Notes: generated from the letters alone by a model not told the origin. A stretch of 64,000 nucleotides of DNA from Digitaria exilis (GCA_015342445.1 JACEFO010001880.1:744001-808000), one strand, 5' to 3'; shown: positions 23,121 to 38,000, counted from the stretch's first letter. Made by a program: numbers and translations.

Positions 23121-25690
23121 CTTCTCCTCTTATGGATTCATGCATCTAAGCTTCAAGCAACAACAGGAACTTAAATGCACAACACAAAAAAGAGAGGACT
23201 TGAGTGAGAGTTGGAAAAACTGGGTTATGCACGGTGCTTGCTTTGTGATGGGGTTGGCTCTTTCTGCACAACGATGCATGTCTTGGTCTGCTGGGATGGT
23301 CAATATTGGCTATTGGATCGGCTGGTTGGTCTTCAGATCGGTTGTAGGCTGCACCAGCTCATAGACATCGTCATTCAAAATGTGCTCAACACCAGATGTG
23401 ATGCAATGCAAAGTTACTCACAAAAACAAAGAGCGGCATAAAGTGCAACACTTTTCTATCGACAACAAAACATGCATTTCAAAGGGTGTACACATGTTTT
23501 ATCAGACCTACTAAGAGCTGCCAGGTGAAGAGTACATTCATTTTACACTTGGGTTATGAGTATTTCATGTTATTGTCCTTTATTCAATTAGTGGTGAGGT
23601 TCTTAACATTCTTTTATGAATGCAACACCAAAAAACATGACACGGAACAAGTTTTTAGATGAAGGAGCAGAGAAAACATCAAGAAACGTCCGAAGAGATG
23701 TTCAAAGCCATGTTTCCATACAGAGAGATGTGAAATACTTTGGGGAGCCTATATTCCGAGGAAAAAGCTAGGTGTGCCTGGTGTAAACTTTCAAGCTTAG
23801 GTAAAGAAAGACTCAATTCTTGCATCAAAGAGAACAAGAATAGAGAAGGCAATGGAGCTAGGGTGTGTGAAAGAGGAGGCGTTGGCTTAGTTTATAAAGA
23901 AACAAGGGAGGCTTTGATTGGAAGGCTCATGCGACTAAGTCAAGGCGTGGGCTCTCAAGGTGGCTGCTGACAACTACATGGCGGATGGGACAACAAGGGA
24001 GGCTTGGGAGACATGTCAGTGGGCAGACGGAAAGGAGCATACTGTGTCAGACGGTGGTGGCGAGAGATTGGGTGTGTACGTTGCCAAACATAAGAGGACA
24101 TAAAGACTTGGGGAGAGAAAAAATCCAATGACAGGAATAAGGCAGGCAACATAGTACATCGGTTGTCAGCCGGAACAATTGGGTCGGAACAATTGGATGG
24201 CTGGCAGTTGGGGTTCTTTGATTGGTCGTGCAAGGAATCGGCTAAGAGTACTACATTGGTTGTTGCAAACAACACAACTGACCGATGTGGGGCGAAAAGA
24301 AGTCGGATCGGATGATATTTTACTCGGGCTCAAAAAGGGAATAACCAATAGGAAGATGTAACTCATGATGGTTGCAAAGACAAGCACCAAAATAACTCGG
24401 ATGACCTTGGCCTAGGTCGGATAGATTATTCAAGACTTAGTCGAGCTAGAGAAAGAGGCCGACTAAGCAAAACTAGTTAACACAAGACTGAATCTTCTAG
24501 ATGTTATCGGCTGACTGAGATAAAAGAGGTGGGCTAACTCAGGATGACATCGCCGATGAAGAACTTAGGTCGGCGAAAAACATGGTCGGGCAAAAACAGA
24601 CATTAGGACGAATGACAAGAGGTCTGATTGAGGTAATTTTGGATTAGTGAACATAAATCCAGAAAATGAACACCGACGTTATTTAACTTAAGTTGATTTA
24701 TGGTCAGCTTAACAAGGTGATTAACGTAGAGTCGTTATACGGATATTTAATACCATTCCCTAAAAAAGAATATTTAATGCCGCTGATCTAATACATGCAT
24801 ATTTAATAATTGTTGTATGTTTGTATGTCATATATGTATATTCTCACCTTGTTGCTATTTCTTTTATCCATGATTGAATGAAAAGTGAGGTGAATACATA
24901 TTTTAGTCAAATAATACTTATTGCTGCTTTGACTCTGTTGTGACAAAACAACATTGTTTTTTTACAGAGGTTCTCTTTCGTTTGCACTATGAAAATCCCA
25001 CTTGATGAGATGAAAAAGGATACCCGGCTAATCTTTTGTTAGGCATGAAAATTAATGTTTGGCTAAGTAAAATCTTGTGTAATGCTTCTTTTTTCTTCGG
25101 GACTCGAGTCTTATAAACTTAAAAAACTGTACCTACCTTTTCTTATATATAAAAAAGTAGGTAGGAAATTCCCCTACTGATGCCTAAAAAAATGTGTATG
25201 TCCATTTTGTATAGGCTTGACAAGTGTCCATCTTTTTTCTTGCATGCTTAGCACGTGGCAGTTCAATTGATGTAGACTCCCATGTGTTTATGTAGCATTG
25301 CCATGTGTCAATCTTTTTAGTGTAGACTTGACATGTGTCAAATCTATATAGATTTGTCATATATTAATTATTTTTCGTTTGCTTACCATATACCATTCCA
25401 ATCTATATAAGTTGTCATATACAAACCTTTTTCATGTCCACGTGTTACTTGAAATTATATAGATATGCCATTCTATTTTTGCATATTTGCAACGTGGCGG
25501 TCTAACATTTATAGATATGCCATATTTGCACTGGTTGTTGCATTTGTTTGCTTATCCACGCTCTCACTGTCTCACTGTCTGATACATGGACACGTGACAA
25601 TCTTTTTTTATTTCTGCTTGCCATCTATCTAGACATCATTCGAAACATATATATTTCCAAAGCATATGTATAATTATTGTTATAGGATGA

Positions 25691-25700
25691 TATATAAAAG
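25691..25700 (+). promoter_or_regulatory. TATA-like element upstream of MORC6
   Basis: The sequence tatataaaag lies about 385 bp before the MORC6 start codon on the same strand, at the transition from AT-rich intergenic to GC-rich 5' leader. Position and motif fit a core promoter, but nothing else confirms it. Confidence 0.25.
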
Positions 25701-26074
25701 AAATAAAAAACGTAAACACCCACTTCCTCTTATTTTATACCCGTCAAAGGCTCGAACAAATTATCCTCGCAAAAAAAAAAAGGCTCGAACAAAATTGGGC
25801 GAGATCTGTGGCCACACTCCCACACCAAGCATCCTGCATCTGCAGACATTTCGAATTCGCCAGGGCCGGAAATGGCAAGGCAGTTTTCCCCGGTAGCAGT
25901 GTAGCACGAAGAGGCGTGTGCACGTCACAGGGAAGAATAAACCCAGCCCGCCAGGCCACCGCGCACGCCGCACGCGACGAAAACCCAAATCGAACTCCCT
26001 GCGCAGGGGAAGGGAGAAGGGGAGGAGCGCGCCTGCTTTGCGTCGATCCGTCGCGTAGCCTGCCGGCGCCGGCG

Positions 26075-29000
26075 ATGAGCTCCGGCGCCGAGGTAATCGA
26101 GCTCTCCAGCGACGACGAGGAGGAGGAGCCCTCGCCCGGCACCACCGCCCTCGCCCGCCTGGCCCCGTCCTCCCCGCCCGACGTCAAGCCGCACCTGTTC
26201 GACGACGCCGATGTGAAGCCGCTGCTGCTCCCGCTGCCGCTCCACCCCCCGGGCTACGGCGCGCTCGTGCCCGTGAAGACCGAGGACCCCGTGCCCGTGC
26301 CCGTGGCCACCGCCTCGCCGCCGCCCAGGGCGCTCCCGCCGGCGCGCCTCTGCCGCCAATTCTGGAAGTCCGGCGACTACACCGTCGCGCGCCGCAACCC
26401 CGATGCGGACGCCCCTGGTAGGATTTTGGCCGGGGAGATCCCCCCCTTCCCCCATTTCCGCCGTCACTTCGCTTTCCGTTGTTTTGGTTGGGGCAGATGA
26501 GCATGCTGAGAGATTTGTGATTTGGTGGTGTGTGCAGGTGGGCGGAACCGACTACGAATAAATCCCAAGTTCCTGCACTCGAATGCGACTTCCCACAAGT
26601 GGGCTTTCGGAGGTCTGAGACGATCCCCCCTCATTGTGTCTTTTGTAGGACTGGCTAGATTACTAGTCAAATCAACTGGAATTTTAAGAATTATCTATTG
26701 ATATTGGCTTCATGAGCACGAGCAAGTGAACTGACATAAATAGACTCCTGTTTTGCTAACTGTCTCCTTTTGTGAGAAAATTGCAATCTATATATGCTTT
26801 AATGCTTATTATCATGGGTCTATTGTTTTCTTCGTGTTTACACATCTGTCTATTGCTTGGAACTTGTAGTTTGGATTATTCTATCATCAGTTAAGAAAAT
26901 GAAACTCTCTTTTCTAAATGAAGTACCCACGTCAGTAATACAATAAAAAGGACATTAGATGTGCTTTTACAGTTCTAGATTGCTGAAATTGAAATTTTTC
27001 TTTGCTAAAAAAGGCAGCCAATCGCACTTGTTCTTACGATCATGCTTGAAATATAGGCGCGCAATTTGAAGTTTGGAACTGTTCACACTAGCATGTAGCG
27101 AGTTATCCTCTCTTTCCAAAGCATTCATAAGTAGATATTTAACCCGTTGTATGCCTATGAAAAAATAGCATTTTTATGATCTAGCAGATTATCTTGGTTT
27201 CTACAATTTTCTAGGCAAAACTGTAGAGTGTTCAGCTGTATCGTTCTTTTCTGGACATACAATATTGAGGTTCAACAGCTCTTGCATGCTTTAATATTCT
27301 ACTTGTTTTGCTTTGCATTATATGGCATTATCTGTACATGATCTATTCAATGTTCTTCCCCATTTCCCTGCAGCTATTGCTGAGCTTCTTGATAATGCAA
27401 TCGATGAGGTATAATCATTAAGGGTGTTTTTTTTTTCACAATTCACGTATACAGAAAGAAACCAAGATATAACATGAATGCTAAGTATTGTTATTTTTGT
27501 TGCATCTTTTCTCTCAGGTGAATAATGGGGCGACATTTGTCCGTGTCGATAAATTTACAAACCCACGGGATGATAACTCCTCATTGTTGATTCAAGGTTG
27601 CCATGTTTATAATTTTAATCTGTTTATTTTGTACAAACTGTTATCTGGATTTTAACCTTGTGCTGTTTCTCATTGATAAGATGATGGAGGGGGGATGGAT
27701 CCTGAGGCACTGAGACGTTGCATGAGCTTTGGATTTTCGGATAAGCAGTCTGATGCTTTTATTGGGCAATGTATGTCTGTCCTTTCTTCTATTTCCTTGT
27801 GAAACATGTTTTGTATCCCCTACCATTGAATTTATATTACTTGTATCAGATGGAAATGGTTTCAAGACTAGTACGATGCGCCTTGGAGCAGATGTGATTG
27901 TTTTTACACAAAACCAAAATAACTGGTACTTTCTTTGCATTCATCTTGGCAGTTTTCGTTTTGACATTAAATTAGGATAATGCATTCATGGTGCTACGGT
28001 GCTACCTTTACCTTTGGTAACGTGAGGGCCTTGGGAAGCTTGACCAATATTTTCTCTTCTTCGAGAGGACATACTGTGAAGTTTAAGGAATAGAAGTGAA
28101 ATAAGGAGGAACGCTTATCAATAGCAGCTGCAATATTTCCGCTGTCCTCTCTTTCTGACTAGACATGTTTCTGTTCTAATTTTAACTATGATGTATTGAA
28201 TAAAATGATGGCATGTGCCTTTTTTTAGTTTTTATGTACCAGGAAACAAGTGTCACTATTCACTAGAACCTGATATGATAATAATGTGTTTTATACATTA
28301 TTCACTCCATGTTGCTGGTCAGACAACTATCCATGCTACGGTCCACTGATTCCACTACTTTAGCCATTGGTCTTTTGCGCCTGTTTTAGATTGAATACAT
28401 GTTAAAAACTGCTTTATTTTATTCTACAAACTCCAAATCCTGCATGAATAATATCATAGTTGGAGCTGCGCCAAACAAGCCCATTTTTCATTTGAAATTG
28501 CATGACACCAATTTAGATTCCTCTCTAGCTCTGCTAGAATGTCTCTCCACCTAGCTCAGCAGTTCATGTATATGCTTGAGTTAAATGTTTCTATTTCTGT
28601 AGGGTGCCGACTAGAAGTATCGGCCTTCTGTCTTATACATTTTTGATGGAGACAGGCTGTGACGATGTCTTGGTGCCAACGGTTAGTTTGACATATTCCT
28701 TTTCAGCTGATTGCAAGTTCTGTCAAGTTGAGATATTTCTACAGTTTCATCTACCACCTCATGACCTTGTGTTTGCCTTGCTGTCTTGCAGGTGGACTAT
28801 CAGTACGATGTAACAACCGCTTCGTATATTCAGATGTTACGTCATGATCAGAAGCTCTTCTCCTCTAACTTGGGAATCCTTCTTAAATGGTCTCCTTTTG
28901 CTAGTGAAGCTGAGCTGCTTAAACAAGTATGCAATGAATATGTCTTTATCGTTGAGATATTTATGCAAACTGTTTAATGATTCTAATAAAAGTTATGGAG

Positions 29001-32000
29001 GATTGGGAGCTATGACAAATTAACTAGTAGCCCTAAGGAAGGAGATAGTTTACAATGTTATGATGACCAAATGATTTTGTTCATTCCTAATTTTTTTTAT
29101 TTTGGTAGCACTCTAGGAATGTGTTTAAGACTAGTCACATAATGCTTTGGTAGTTGATACATATACTTGGTAATTGAAAGCCTGAAACTACATCTGAACT
29201 CAAGTTTGAAAAAATGACGGCAGTTGCACTCTTAGCAAAAGTTTTTTTTTTTCTCGAATACGCAGGAGAGCTGCGTATCATTATATTAAAGAGAGAGAAC
29301 ACGGTCCCGTACAGATAGAACCACCTCACTCCGGACCGAGCTGTGAGGGGCTGAGATTACATAATGGTGTAAAACTGTCAAACCACAAAACTACTGTCTT
29401 GACCTGGTAGAGGAACCATATATCAACTAGGGCGCCACACGGCGGAGCGCCGCCAGACCTCGGGCGCCTGCTAGTCCCCATAGGTGGAGTTCATCCTCAA
29501 ATTACTTAACCAGACCAACTACACTAGGTCTGGCACCCTCAAACACACAAGCATTTCGCTGCTTCCAGAGTAGCCAAGCCCCTAGGATCACCACTGAGTT
29601 GAACCCCTTACGATGTACTTTAGTTACCGCTGATTTTGCCGCCAGCCACCAGGTTGCCAAAGTGTCATCGTGTGAGCTTGGGACCCTTGCAGCGAGACCA
29701 AACAGTGACAGGATTTTAAACCAGAATTCTCGAGCAAAAACACAGGAAATGAGCAAATTCTGCACCGTCTCATCTGCTTGATCACATAAGGGGCATTTAT
29801 CAGGGTGGGGGAGACCTCTTTTCTGTAGACGGTCAGCCGTCCAACATTTATTCCTTATTGCCAGCCATAAAAAAATCTTGCATTTTCCAGGGGCCCATGA
29901 TTTCCAGACCAATTTCCATGGTTCAAAGGTAATTGCTCCAGTAAAGAAAGCTCTGTAGGCAAAAGTTTAGCAAAAGTTCAACGGATGTATTTATAGGTTC
30001 TTTGTTTTTCATTTCAGCAATCTTTCCTAGTTCACATAACTTCTTTAGGAGACGATTTCCTTGTAGAGTTTGTATTACCTACACTTTGCTGGGTATCTAT
30101 TTGTTAGGGCTAATTTACGTAGTATAGCTAAGATTCACTCATGACACAGTTTGATGACATGGGAGAGCATGGAACAAAGATAATTGTGTTCAATCTCTGG
30201 TTCAACGATGATGGGGATATGGAGCTTGATTTCAACTCTGATGAAAAGGTTAGTAGTTTTGACTGCTGATGTCTTGTATAAAAGTGTGGAAATCAGCTAT
30301 CCGTGTGCCTCTTTTCTCTCTCCCTCTCTCAATGCACGGCACGAGGGGAAAGAGAATAGGCAATGGCTGGCTAAGTGTGACTACATTTGCACAATTTTTT
30401 TTGAATAAGACGAGTGTTGAGGCGAAAGAAGTCAAACGACCTACATTTTAGAACGGAGGGAGTAGCAATTATCCTATTGAGTAGCACGACAGAAATACAA
30501 GTGAAGGGTACTGCCAACAGGGGGAAAATCCTATTAGAATTTAGATACATGAATGGTTACTGAGGAGCTGGCATGATTTAATGCATGCTTAAGCAAGTAT
30601 TGTGGCAGTTACTGATGAGTGTAGTCTTTGGTGTATGGCAGGAGCTTCTAACATCCAAGAGCTCCTGGCCAGGTCGCTAAGCTGACCCTGGTAGCTTAGG
30701 CTCTGGAGGTCCCTGGACGTTATCTTAGTCGGCCTGTGGCGTACATGTGATTTAGTTCTTTTGTGGGTGAGTGTGTGGGTTTTCTGTACTCAGGTTGGGT
30801 CTAACCGGACTTGTGTACTCTTTTTTTCTACCTTAATGAAATGACAAGCTACTCTCTCCTGTGTTTTTGAGGAAAAAACCTCTCACTACATGCCACCTAC
30901 AGCTACATCTACATGTTTTGCTCTTTTATTGGTCTACCTTGCATTTTCTTTTTGGGGGTTTGTGACCAGATCAGCCATTCCCTGTGCATTTATGATTGAA
31001 CAGTTGGTCTATACCTACTTAGGATATCCTCATTACTGGGGCACACAAGAAGGTTAAAACAAATAAGCCAGAGAAGATTGCTACACAGAACTACGTCTCA
31101 TCTCGGCTTCGCTATTCTCTTAGAGTTAAGTACCGATTCCACATTTACCACTTTGGTACTGTTTATTTCTTCCCCGTGCTCATGTTGTTATTCCTTTTGG
31201 ATCCAAACAGGCATATGCATCTATCTTGTATCTTCATGTGCCTGATAATTTCAGAATTATCCTGCGTGGTTGTGATGTGGAGCCACATAATATAGTTAAC
31301 GATTTGATGTATCGTGAGTGCGTGTTGTATAAACCACAGATTGCAGGACTTACAGAGGTACACTTCAACCGCAATTTCGAATCAAGTTGTGCATTTCTTA
31401 CTATTTTGATCATGGAATAGTCCCTTTTATTGCCTCTAGATGTTTTTTGAAGCTTGTCTTATCTAATATAATGGAAATCCCTGGGTAGTTAATAGTTTAG
31501 AATGACCTATAATTTTCTGATTTTCATCTGTGTTTTATGCTTGGTTGGTATTGTAAGAATCATGAACTGCTTTATAGCATGTGACTTGCTAGTACCAATT
31601 GGTCATACATTTAGTTTTTTGTAATCTCCTCGAGTTGTGGCTACTTAAAGAAGTATGACCACCACATGAAATTCTGTGTTAAACAAGATAAAGGGGAAAA
31701 TCTATATAAACATTAAAATAATGTTTCATCTGATAAAGATGTCACATCTGGTGATTAAGCTTTTAAGTTTCAGTGGGGCGGGTGTGTTGGTGTTTGTGTG
31801 AGTGCATGTTTGTGTGTAGGTGTATTCATGGCTCTCCTTCTATTAATACAATGATACACAGCTCTCATGCGTGTTCGAGAAAATAAAATGTCGCATGTAG
31901 TATAGTCAATCTCACTGATGCAGTGCAAGATTCATTTTTTGGGTGAAGTATAATCAAGTCAGGATTAGTGTTTGTTTTTGTAGCTTTTGTAACATCACAT

Positions 32001-35000
32001 TGCTGACCATTGTGTAGTCAAGAACTGTGAAATGGATTTTAGGTGCTCTCATAACTCTACCCTCTGTGATACTCTAATTCATTTAGTTTTTAGGTAAAAT
32101 AAGATTTTAATATATTCTCTGGGTGAGGCTATATCCTAGAAAGTGGAACTGAATATGTCCCAGTTGATGGTTCAGGCAGTACTTTAGTGGTTTCTTGATA
32201 TATATCCAATGAATATGCTCTGATTCCTTTGGTCATGTCTGCAAGTGTAGCTTATGTTTTATTTTTACTAAAACTATAATTCCGTAGAAAATCTCTCTGA
32301 TTTACATCATGTTTTGAGTTTTGTAGCCTTCTGTAATCACAACTATTGGATTTGTTAAAGGTGCTCCAAACATTGATGTACAAGGGTTTAATGTATATCA
32401 TAAAAATCGCTTGATATCGGTGAGAGCTCACTACTTTGTATCATATGCATGATATTTCAATTTGCTTTTCTTTCCTGTTGCTTGGCTTTATATGTTTGTT
32501 GTGAACTGGGTCATATTAGCTTGAAGATTGAATAGAAACATTTGTGTGTTATTCGAATCTTGATTAGTTTGGAAACCTTTGTGTGTATGCCAAAATGTTT
32601 ATTTAATTTGTAAGAGTAGAATGGTTCTTCCAAGTAGTTATTTTTGAGAAATAGCCTGTTATATAGTCTAGAGTACTACACATAGAACATCTCTTTTAAA
32701 TTGTATCCACTTTTACTCTGTGTTTCCCCTTCATATTAGGTATGCTTTCAACTTCTAAAGAACTTTCCTTAGGATGTTAAACATATAGAATTAGTTTAGG
32801 TTATGTATTTGCAATTTTCCAGAATGGCTTAAACTTGGTAAATTTATGTTGCTTCTGCCTAGTGGATAAGCCAAGTGTCTGATTGTTCCTTTTGCAGCCC
32901 TTCTGGAAAGTGGCAAACAACTCATACGGGAAAGGGCGAGGAGTTGTTGGTAAGAAATATTCCACTGAATTATCCAAAGCAGGATCTCGCATGAAAAATA
33001 ATGTGTATTTTGTTTTGTTGATTGTTTCAGGTATTCTGGAGGCCAACTTCATCAAGCCTACCCATGATAAGCAGGATTTTGAGAAGTCCGCCCTTTATCA
33101 GAGGCTTGAGATTCGCTTGAAAGATATGACTTATGAATACTGGTAAAGCTTTTAGCTAATCTGTTGTTTTAAATATCTGCAATGTTGTTTATGTCAACGT
33201 TGTCATATTCCCAAACTCCATGAAACCTACCTTCCCACAGAGATTGTGGAGCGTTCATTGTGCACATAACACAAGGCTAAGTGTGTACTCACAGTTCACA
33301 CTGTACATGAGTACATCTGTGGCTCAGGAGATTGAGTGCTTGTCAGACTAGTGTTACTTGAGAACTGCAGAGTTCACTTTCCAGCATTGTTTGCCTGTAA
33401 GATTTCAACAGAAAAGTTTGGAGCAAGGGGCTGACCTTGTGCTCTGGTACATTATATTTGCACTTGCCGAAAAGAACAATGTTTTCTTTTATCATGTGAG
33501 ATTATGCCCTAGGAGGCTAGGCTTGATGATACCTTAAATAAAGGAGCATTACCATGAGTTATGTAAACATTTAAAGTTCCGACAATGACACGTAAGAGAA
33601 CACCATAAAGATAGTTTTCGATTTTCAGTATGTTAAACTTGTCCACGTCTCCCCTCCTTGTCCTCAAAAAAGTGAGTACTGAACTACTCACATGGCTTAT
33701 AAGTGTGCGTCCTCTCAACTGAGATATGCCGGTTTGCAATTTCCAATATGTTGGGTTGATTTGTACTCATTATCCATTTTTTGTCAGCGTTTTCATGCAG
33801 TATCCAACTAAACCATAACTCGTTTTATGCAATTAGCACAAACTTGTTCAAGGCCCCTGGCTGCTATCGGTTCCTTGCTCTTTTTTTTTTTTTTTTTTTA
33901 CTTTGCAGATTGTCCAAGGTTTCACTATTTTCAGGCAAAGTATCACCTATATATTGTCCTAGTGGAACCATGCCCTGTTCCAAGTACTACCACAGCTTTT
34001 ACCATAACTGTAAATAGTCAGATAGTTGCCTTTAGAATCTTCCCTTTTGGGGACATAATACTTTCGGTGTCACGGGCATCAGGGTGCCCTTAGCCGCACT
34101 CTTAAGTCTTGAGTGGGTGGAGGGCACCCACATGGCCTGGGAAGAAGGCCTTAAGAGAAGCAAGGGAGGACACGGCTGGCAGGCCTGGCCACTCCCCATG
34201 GGCCTTATTCGATTTGAAGGGAATTGGAGGGGTCTGGAAGGGACTAAAGCCCCAATAAATTGAAATCCCCTTCAGTCCCCTTCGGGAGGGGATTAACCGA
34301 ACAAGGCTTTACGGTGGCGGAAGCGGCCGACACCTGACACAGCATGGTTGGAGCAGCACTGCTACGACCAGTATGCTTGGTTGTGGGGCACCTGTGGGGG
34401 AGACCACGACTGATCAGAGGTGTGCTCTTCATGAGCACGACCAGCCCTGTGCCATCCGCAGTGAGCATGTGGGTCTCTCCACGTAGCAGGTGGCCATGGT
34501 GGGTCTAAGACAGAGGGCTGCACCCCTGCCCCTTGCTTTAAAATGTGAGTGAAGGGGTGCGTCCCGCACAATCCGATTCTACATCATTACTTGCCCCCTC
34601 GTCAGGCAAGGTGTGGAGGCGCCGTGCCGTCCTCCCGTCCTGGGTGAGGCTCAGGACAGCAACAGTGGAACACCCTATGTGTCAACCACTCCCTGCCCTG
34701 TGCGGACAGGGATGTGCAGGCTTCAAGTACAAAGCGGTTAGGAGCAGGGACCCAGGGTAACAGACAGTGATGTGGCACAGGGTTAGAATGACATATTGGA
34801 AAGAGTAGTATGGAAGATGGCATGTAGAATAGGATATGGGATGTATTTGTCTGGTGGGTACCAGGGCTCTCTCCGGGTGGTATATAAGGGGAAACTTGGG
34901 TTGTCCCACAGGAGGACTCTTTGAGCAAGACAGAAAACATAGGATTACGGCTTGTATCCACAAGGAGGCCTGAACATGAGTAATCCTCTTCATGCTCTTA

Positions 35001-38000
35001 GCTAGATCTTACAGTTTCAGCTCTTCAATCCCCACTATCAAACTCCATAAATCACCATGATCTACAAGGGAAAACCCCCGACAAATACCTATAATACATC
35101 CTAACTACGGACACCTAAAAGCTGAAAATGACAAAAAAAAAAAAATCAGTCATTCTGTGTGAAGAAGTGTGAATTTGGTGTGGTTAGGGTTCCTGGTTCT
35201 GGACGGAGAGATTGAGCCCTAGAGCCTTAGAGGGAGAGCTGCATGGAATACAGAATTGGGCCCTACAGCCTTAGTCAAAATAGATATTGCTAAAAGGTGA
35301 TGCTAAAATAGATATTGGGAGAGTCGGTTAAGAGAGACCTTGAGGAGTGGAATATCCCCAAAGAAGTAGCTATGGATAGGAGCGCTTGGAGACTAGCTAT
35401 CAACTTGCCTGAACCATGACCTTTGTTTCTTCTGGGTTTCATCTCTAGCCTACCCAACTTGCTTGGGACTAAAGGCTATGTTGTTGCTGTCAAAGGAGAT
35501 GCTAAGAGTTTGGTATTATATTCCCAAATCAACGTTTCTGCTGAAACTTATCTAAACTTGCATAAAAGCTGAACAATACTAATACAAAAGCTCTCCTTGG
35601 ATTTTTAAATGTGATAAAAAAAACTCAACCGGTGGGGGGAAAATCGCCCCCACGGCATTGCTTTAAGAATGGACAGTATGACCCGGTCGAGAAAACCCCC
35701 TGAACCTTGATCTATGCCCGTATTGGGCCAAACTGAACTTGGGGCCGCGTAAACCGGTACCTAGGCCGGCACAGCGCACCGTTACCTGGGCCAGCAACAC
35801 ACCGCAGCCACAAGCCAGATAGCACAGCGAGGTTCTTTTTTTTGGGTGCAATATGGAACCCCGGTCTGGGCACGACCACAACCAGCCACACCACTGAGCT
35901 ATTACTCAGTTTGCAATGTGTGTGATAAATATGGTTACTATGGGAGTTCTTAGTTATTGATCTGTTATTTTATTTCCTGTGTCCTCGTGCTCTTGTTTTG
36001 ATGGATTCTTAATGCCACTTACTAATTCATGCCTGAACTAATTCTTCATGCAGGGGCCTTCATTGCCATCGTCTTGGCTATGACAATAAAAGTTTACCTA
36101 AAGCAACCCGTGCACTTCATCGTGCTAACCATATGAATGGTGGTAGTTCCCCGATAAGCGCTCCACCTCGGTTGCTTGCTGCTGATATTCCAACAAGCAG
36201 CTGTGGTATACCTAGATTATCAGCCTCTGCAGCAAGGGAAAAGATTAATAGTCTTGAGTCTCATTCTAAGAGCAGTGAGTAATCCGTTCTTTACGTTCAT
36301 TTTGCAAAATGCCACTGTATTTATTAATGTATTGACACTTAGCAGATATGGGATTGAAGAGGAAGTTTGATTCCTCTGGTGCCATGTCGGATAGTGCTGA
36401 CCAGGATGGGCTAGATCATACAGATGGACTTGTAAGTATTTATACAACAAAGAGATGATGGCTAATAGTCGCTCCATTCTTTGTTTTAATCGTTTTACCC
36501 TGTCAAGAGTGCTTTTTTGGTTTGTCATTATTGGAATCTGAATAGAGACATGGCGATTGGCGACATGTCCTTAGCATATCTAGTGTTTGCTATGATTACC
36601 AAAACTTCATTCCTTCATTGGTCACATGGAGACAAATAAGTTTACAGCTTTAGAAAAAGGGACTGCTTTTCGTAATTCCTGTGCACTAGTCTAAAGTGAC
36701 AAACAAAAAAGAACAGAGGGAGTAGCTGATATGCGGCCTAAATTTGTTCTGTTTACTTGTCAGCAAGAGCTCGCTTGGGATCTAATTCTTTCTGGAATTG
36801 ATAAACCCATGTCCACCACCCACACCATAAAAAGAGGGAAAACCAAATCAATTTGTTTTCTGGTGCACTCAAAGCTATAGTAATGTGTATACCAGCATTT
36901 TGAAACAATGTAGAAGCTATTTTTCGAATATATGACAATTTCTAATATAAATACTCAAAGTCAAAGGCTTCATACATGATATATGACTAAATTGTTGTTC
37001 TGTTTGACAACATCAGGGAGTTTATCAACGGAAACGATTTAATGAATACAGGACTTTGACCCTGGAGAACGACAAGCTGCGTAATGAGTAAGTACTACCA
37101 CAGCTTGGACATTTCTAGTAGAAAATTTCCTTCTATCTGTTGTAATGCAGTTTTCTGATGAGTAACTAACTACTGAGAACAACTATGAGCAAACTTTTTC
37201 CTGTGTGCAATTCAACTCTTGCTAATGCAGCTTATGAATGATTCACTGATAAGAGGGTTCGACTGCTCATTTATATCTTAACTGCTGTTGTGCTGGTCTT
37301 CTCTTGGTAATGTTAGCTAGTTTGTGGACACATGGAAATCACACTTCAGATGGAAGAATTAGGGCTCCTTCAAAATAATAATTAGCTTGGTCTAGTTTAG
37401 GGCTTTAGGTATTGTTAACTGGTTACATGTTAAATATGTCACTTTAATTATTGGCCTAACTATATCATTCCATGCGTGCTAGCTTTATCCTTGTAGTGTC
37501 CATTTGCCCAATTTTGCTTCGTTTGCATTATTAAATTTCATATACTTGCTATTTGTGTGAATGCTTGGTTTCTAGGAAAAAATGTTTTACTAAAACATAG
37601 CAGAGTTGCAAATATGGGTGGAATGTTTGGTGTTACAACTTCCCTTATTTTTTTTCCCAGATGCTTACAATACGAGGAGTCAGAGAAACAACTTGTAATG
37701 AAGGTATGTCTTCTGCAAGTAAACTAATGCCCAACTTTCTTTCACCTTTGCATAACATGATTTTGGAGACATAATTGCCCCACTCAGTTGAAATTACATA
37801 CTGGCCTTCATGGCCCAAAATACGATAGTCCGGCCAAATTTTGATTTATTTGCGTTCTTGCCAACTTAAAGATATGGACTTTCACATCATCATATCAGCG
37901 TCTAAATGGCCTTTCCAAACTGTTTTGTTAAAACGTGTATTCTTACTATTTGTTCAACTTTACTAGCTAATTCTTGTGTTTTCACTTTTCATTAGCGCCT

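Larger units (their letters stand above)
18852..25600. other. Gene-free repeat-derived intergenic region
   Basis: This 6.7 kb holds no frame with a recognisable domain. Phrases typical of grass LTR elements occur (for example near 19250 and 20540, ggtttatattggttcagg and ggtttatacaggttt), suggesting several decayed elements that I cannot delimit. A hairpin and a direct repeat inside it are listed separately. From 25190 to 25560 a loosely repeated theme (catgtgtcaatc, tatagatttg/tatagatatgcca) recurs at irregular spacing. Confidence 0.45.
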
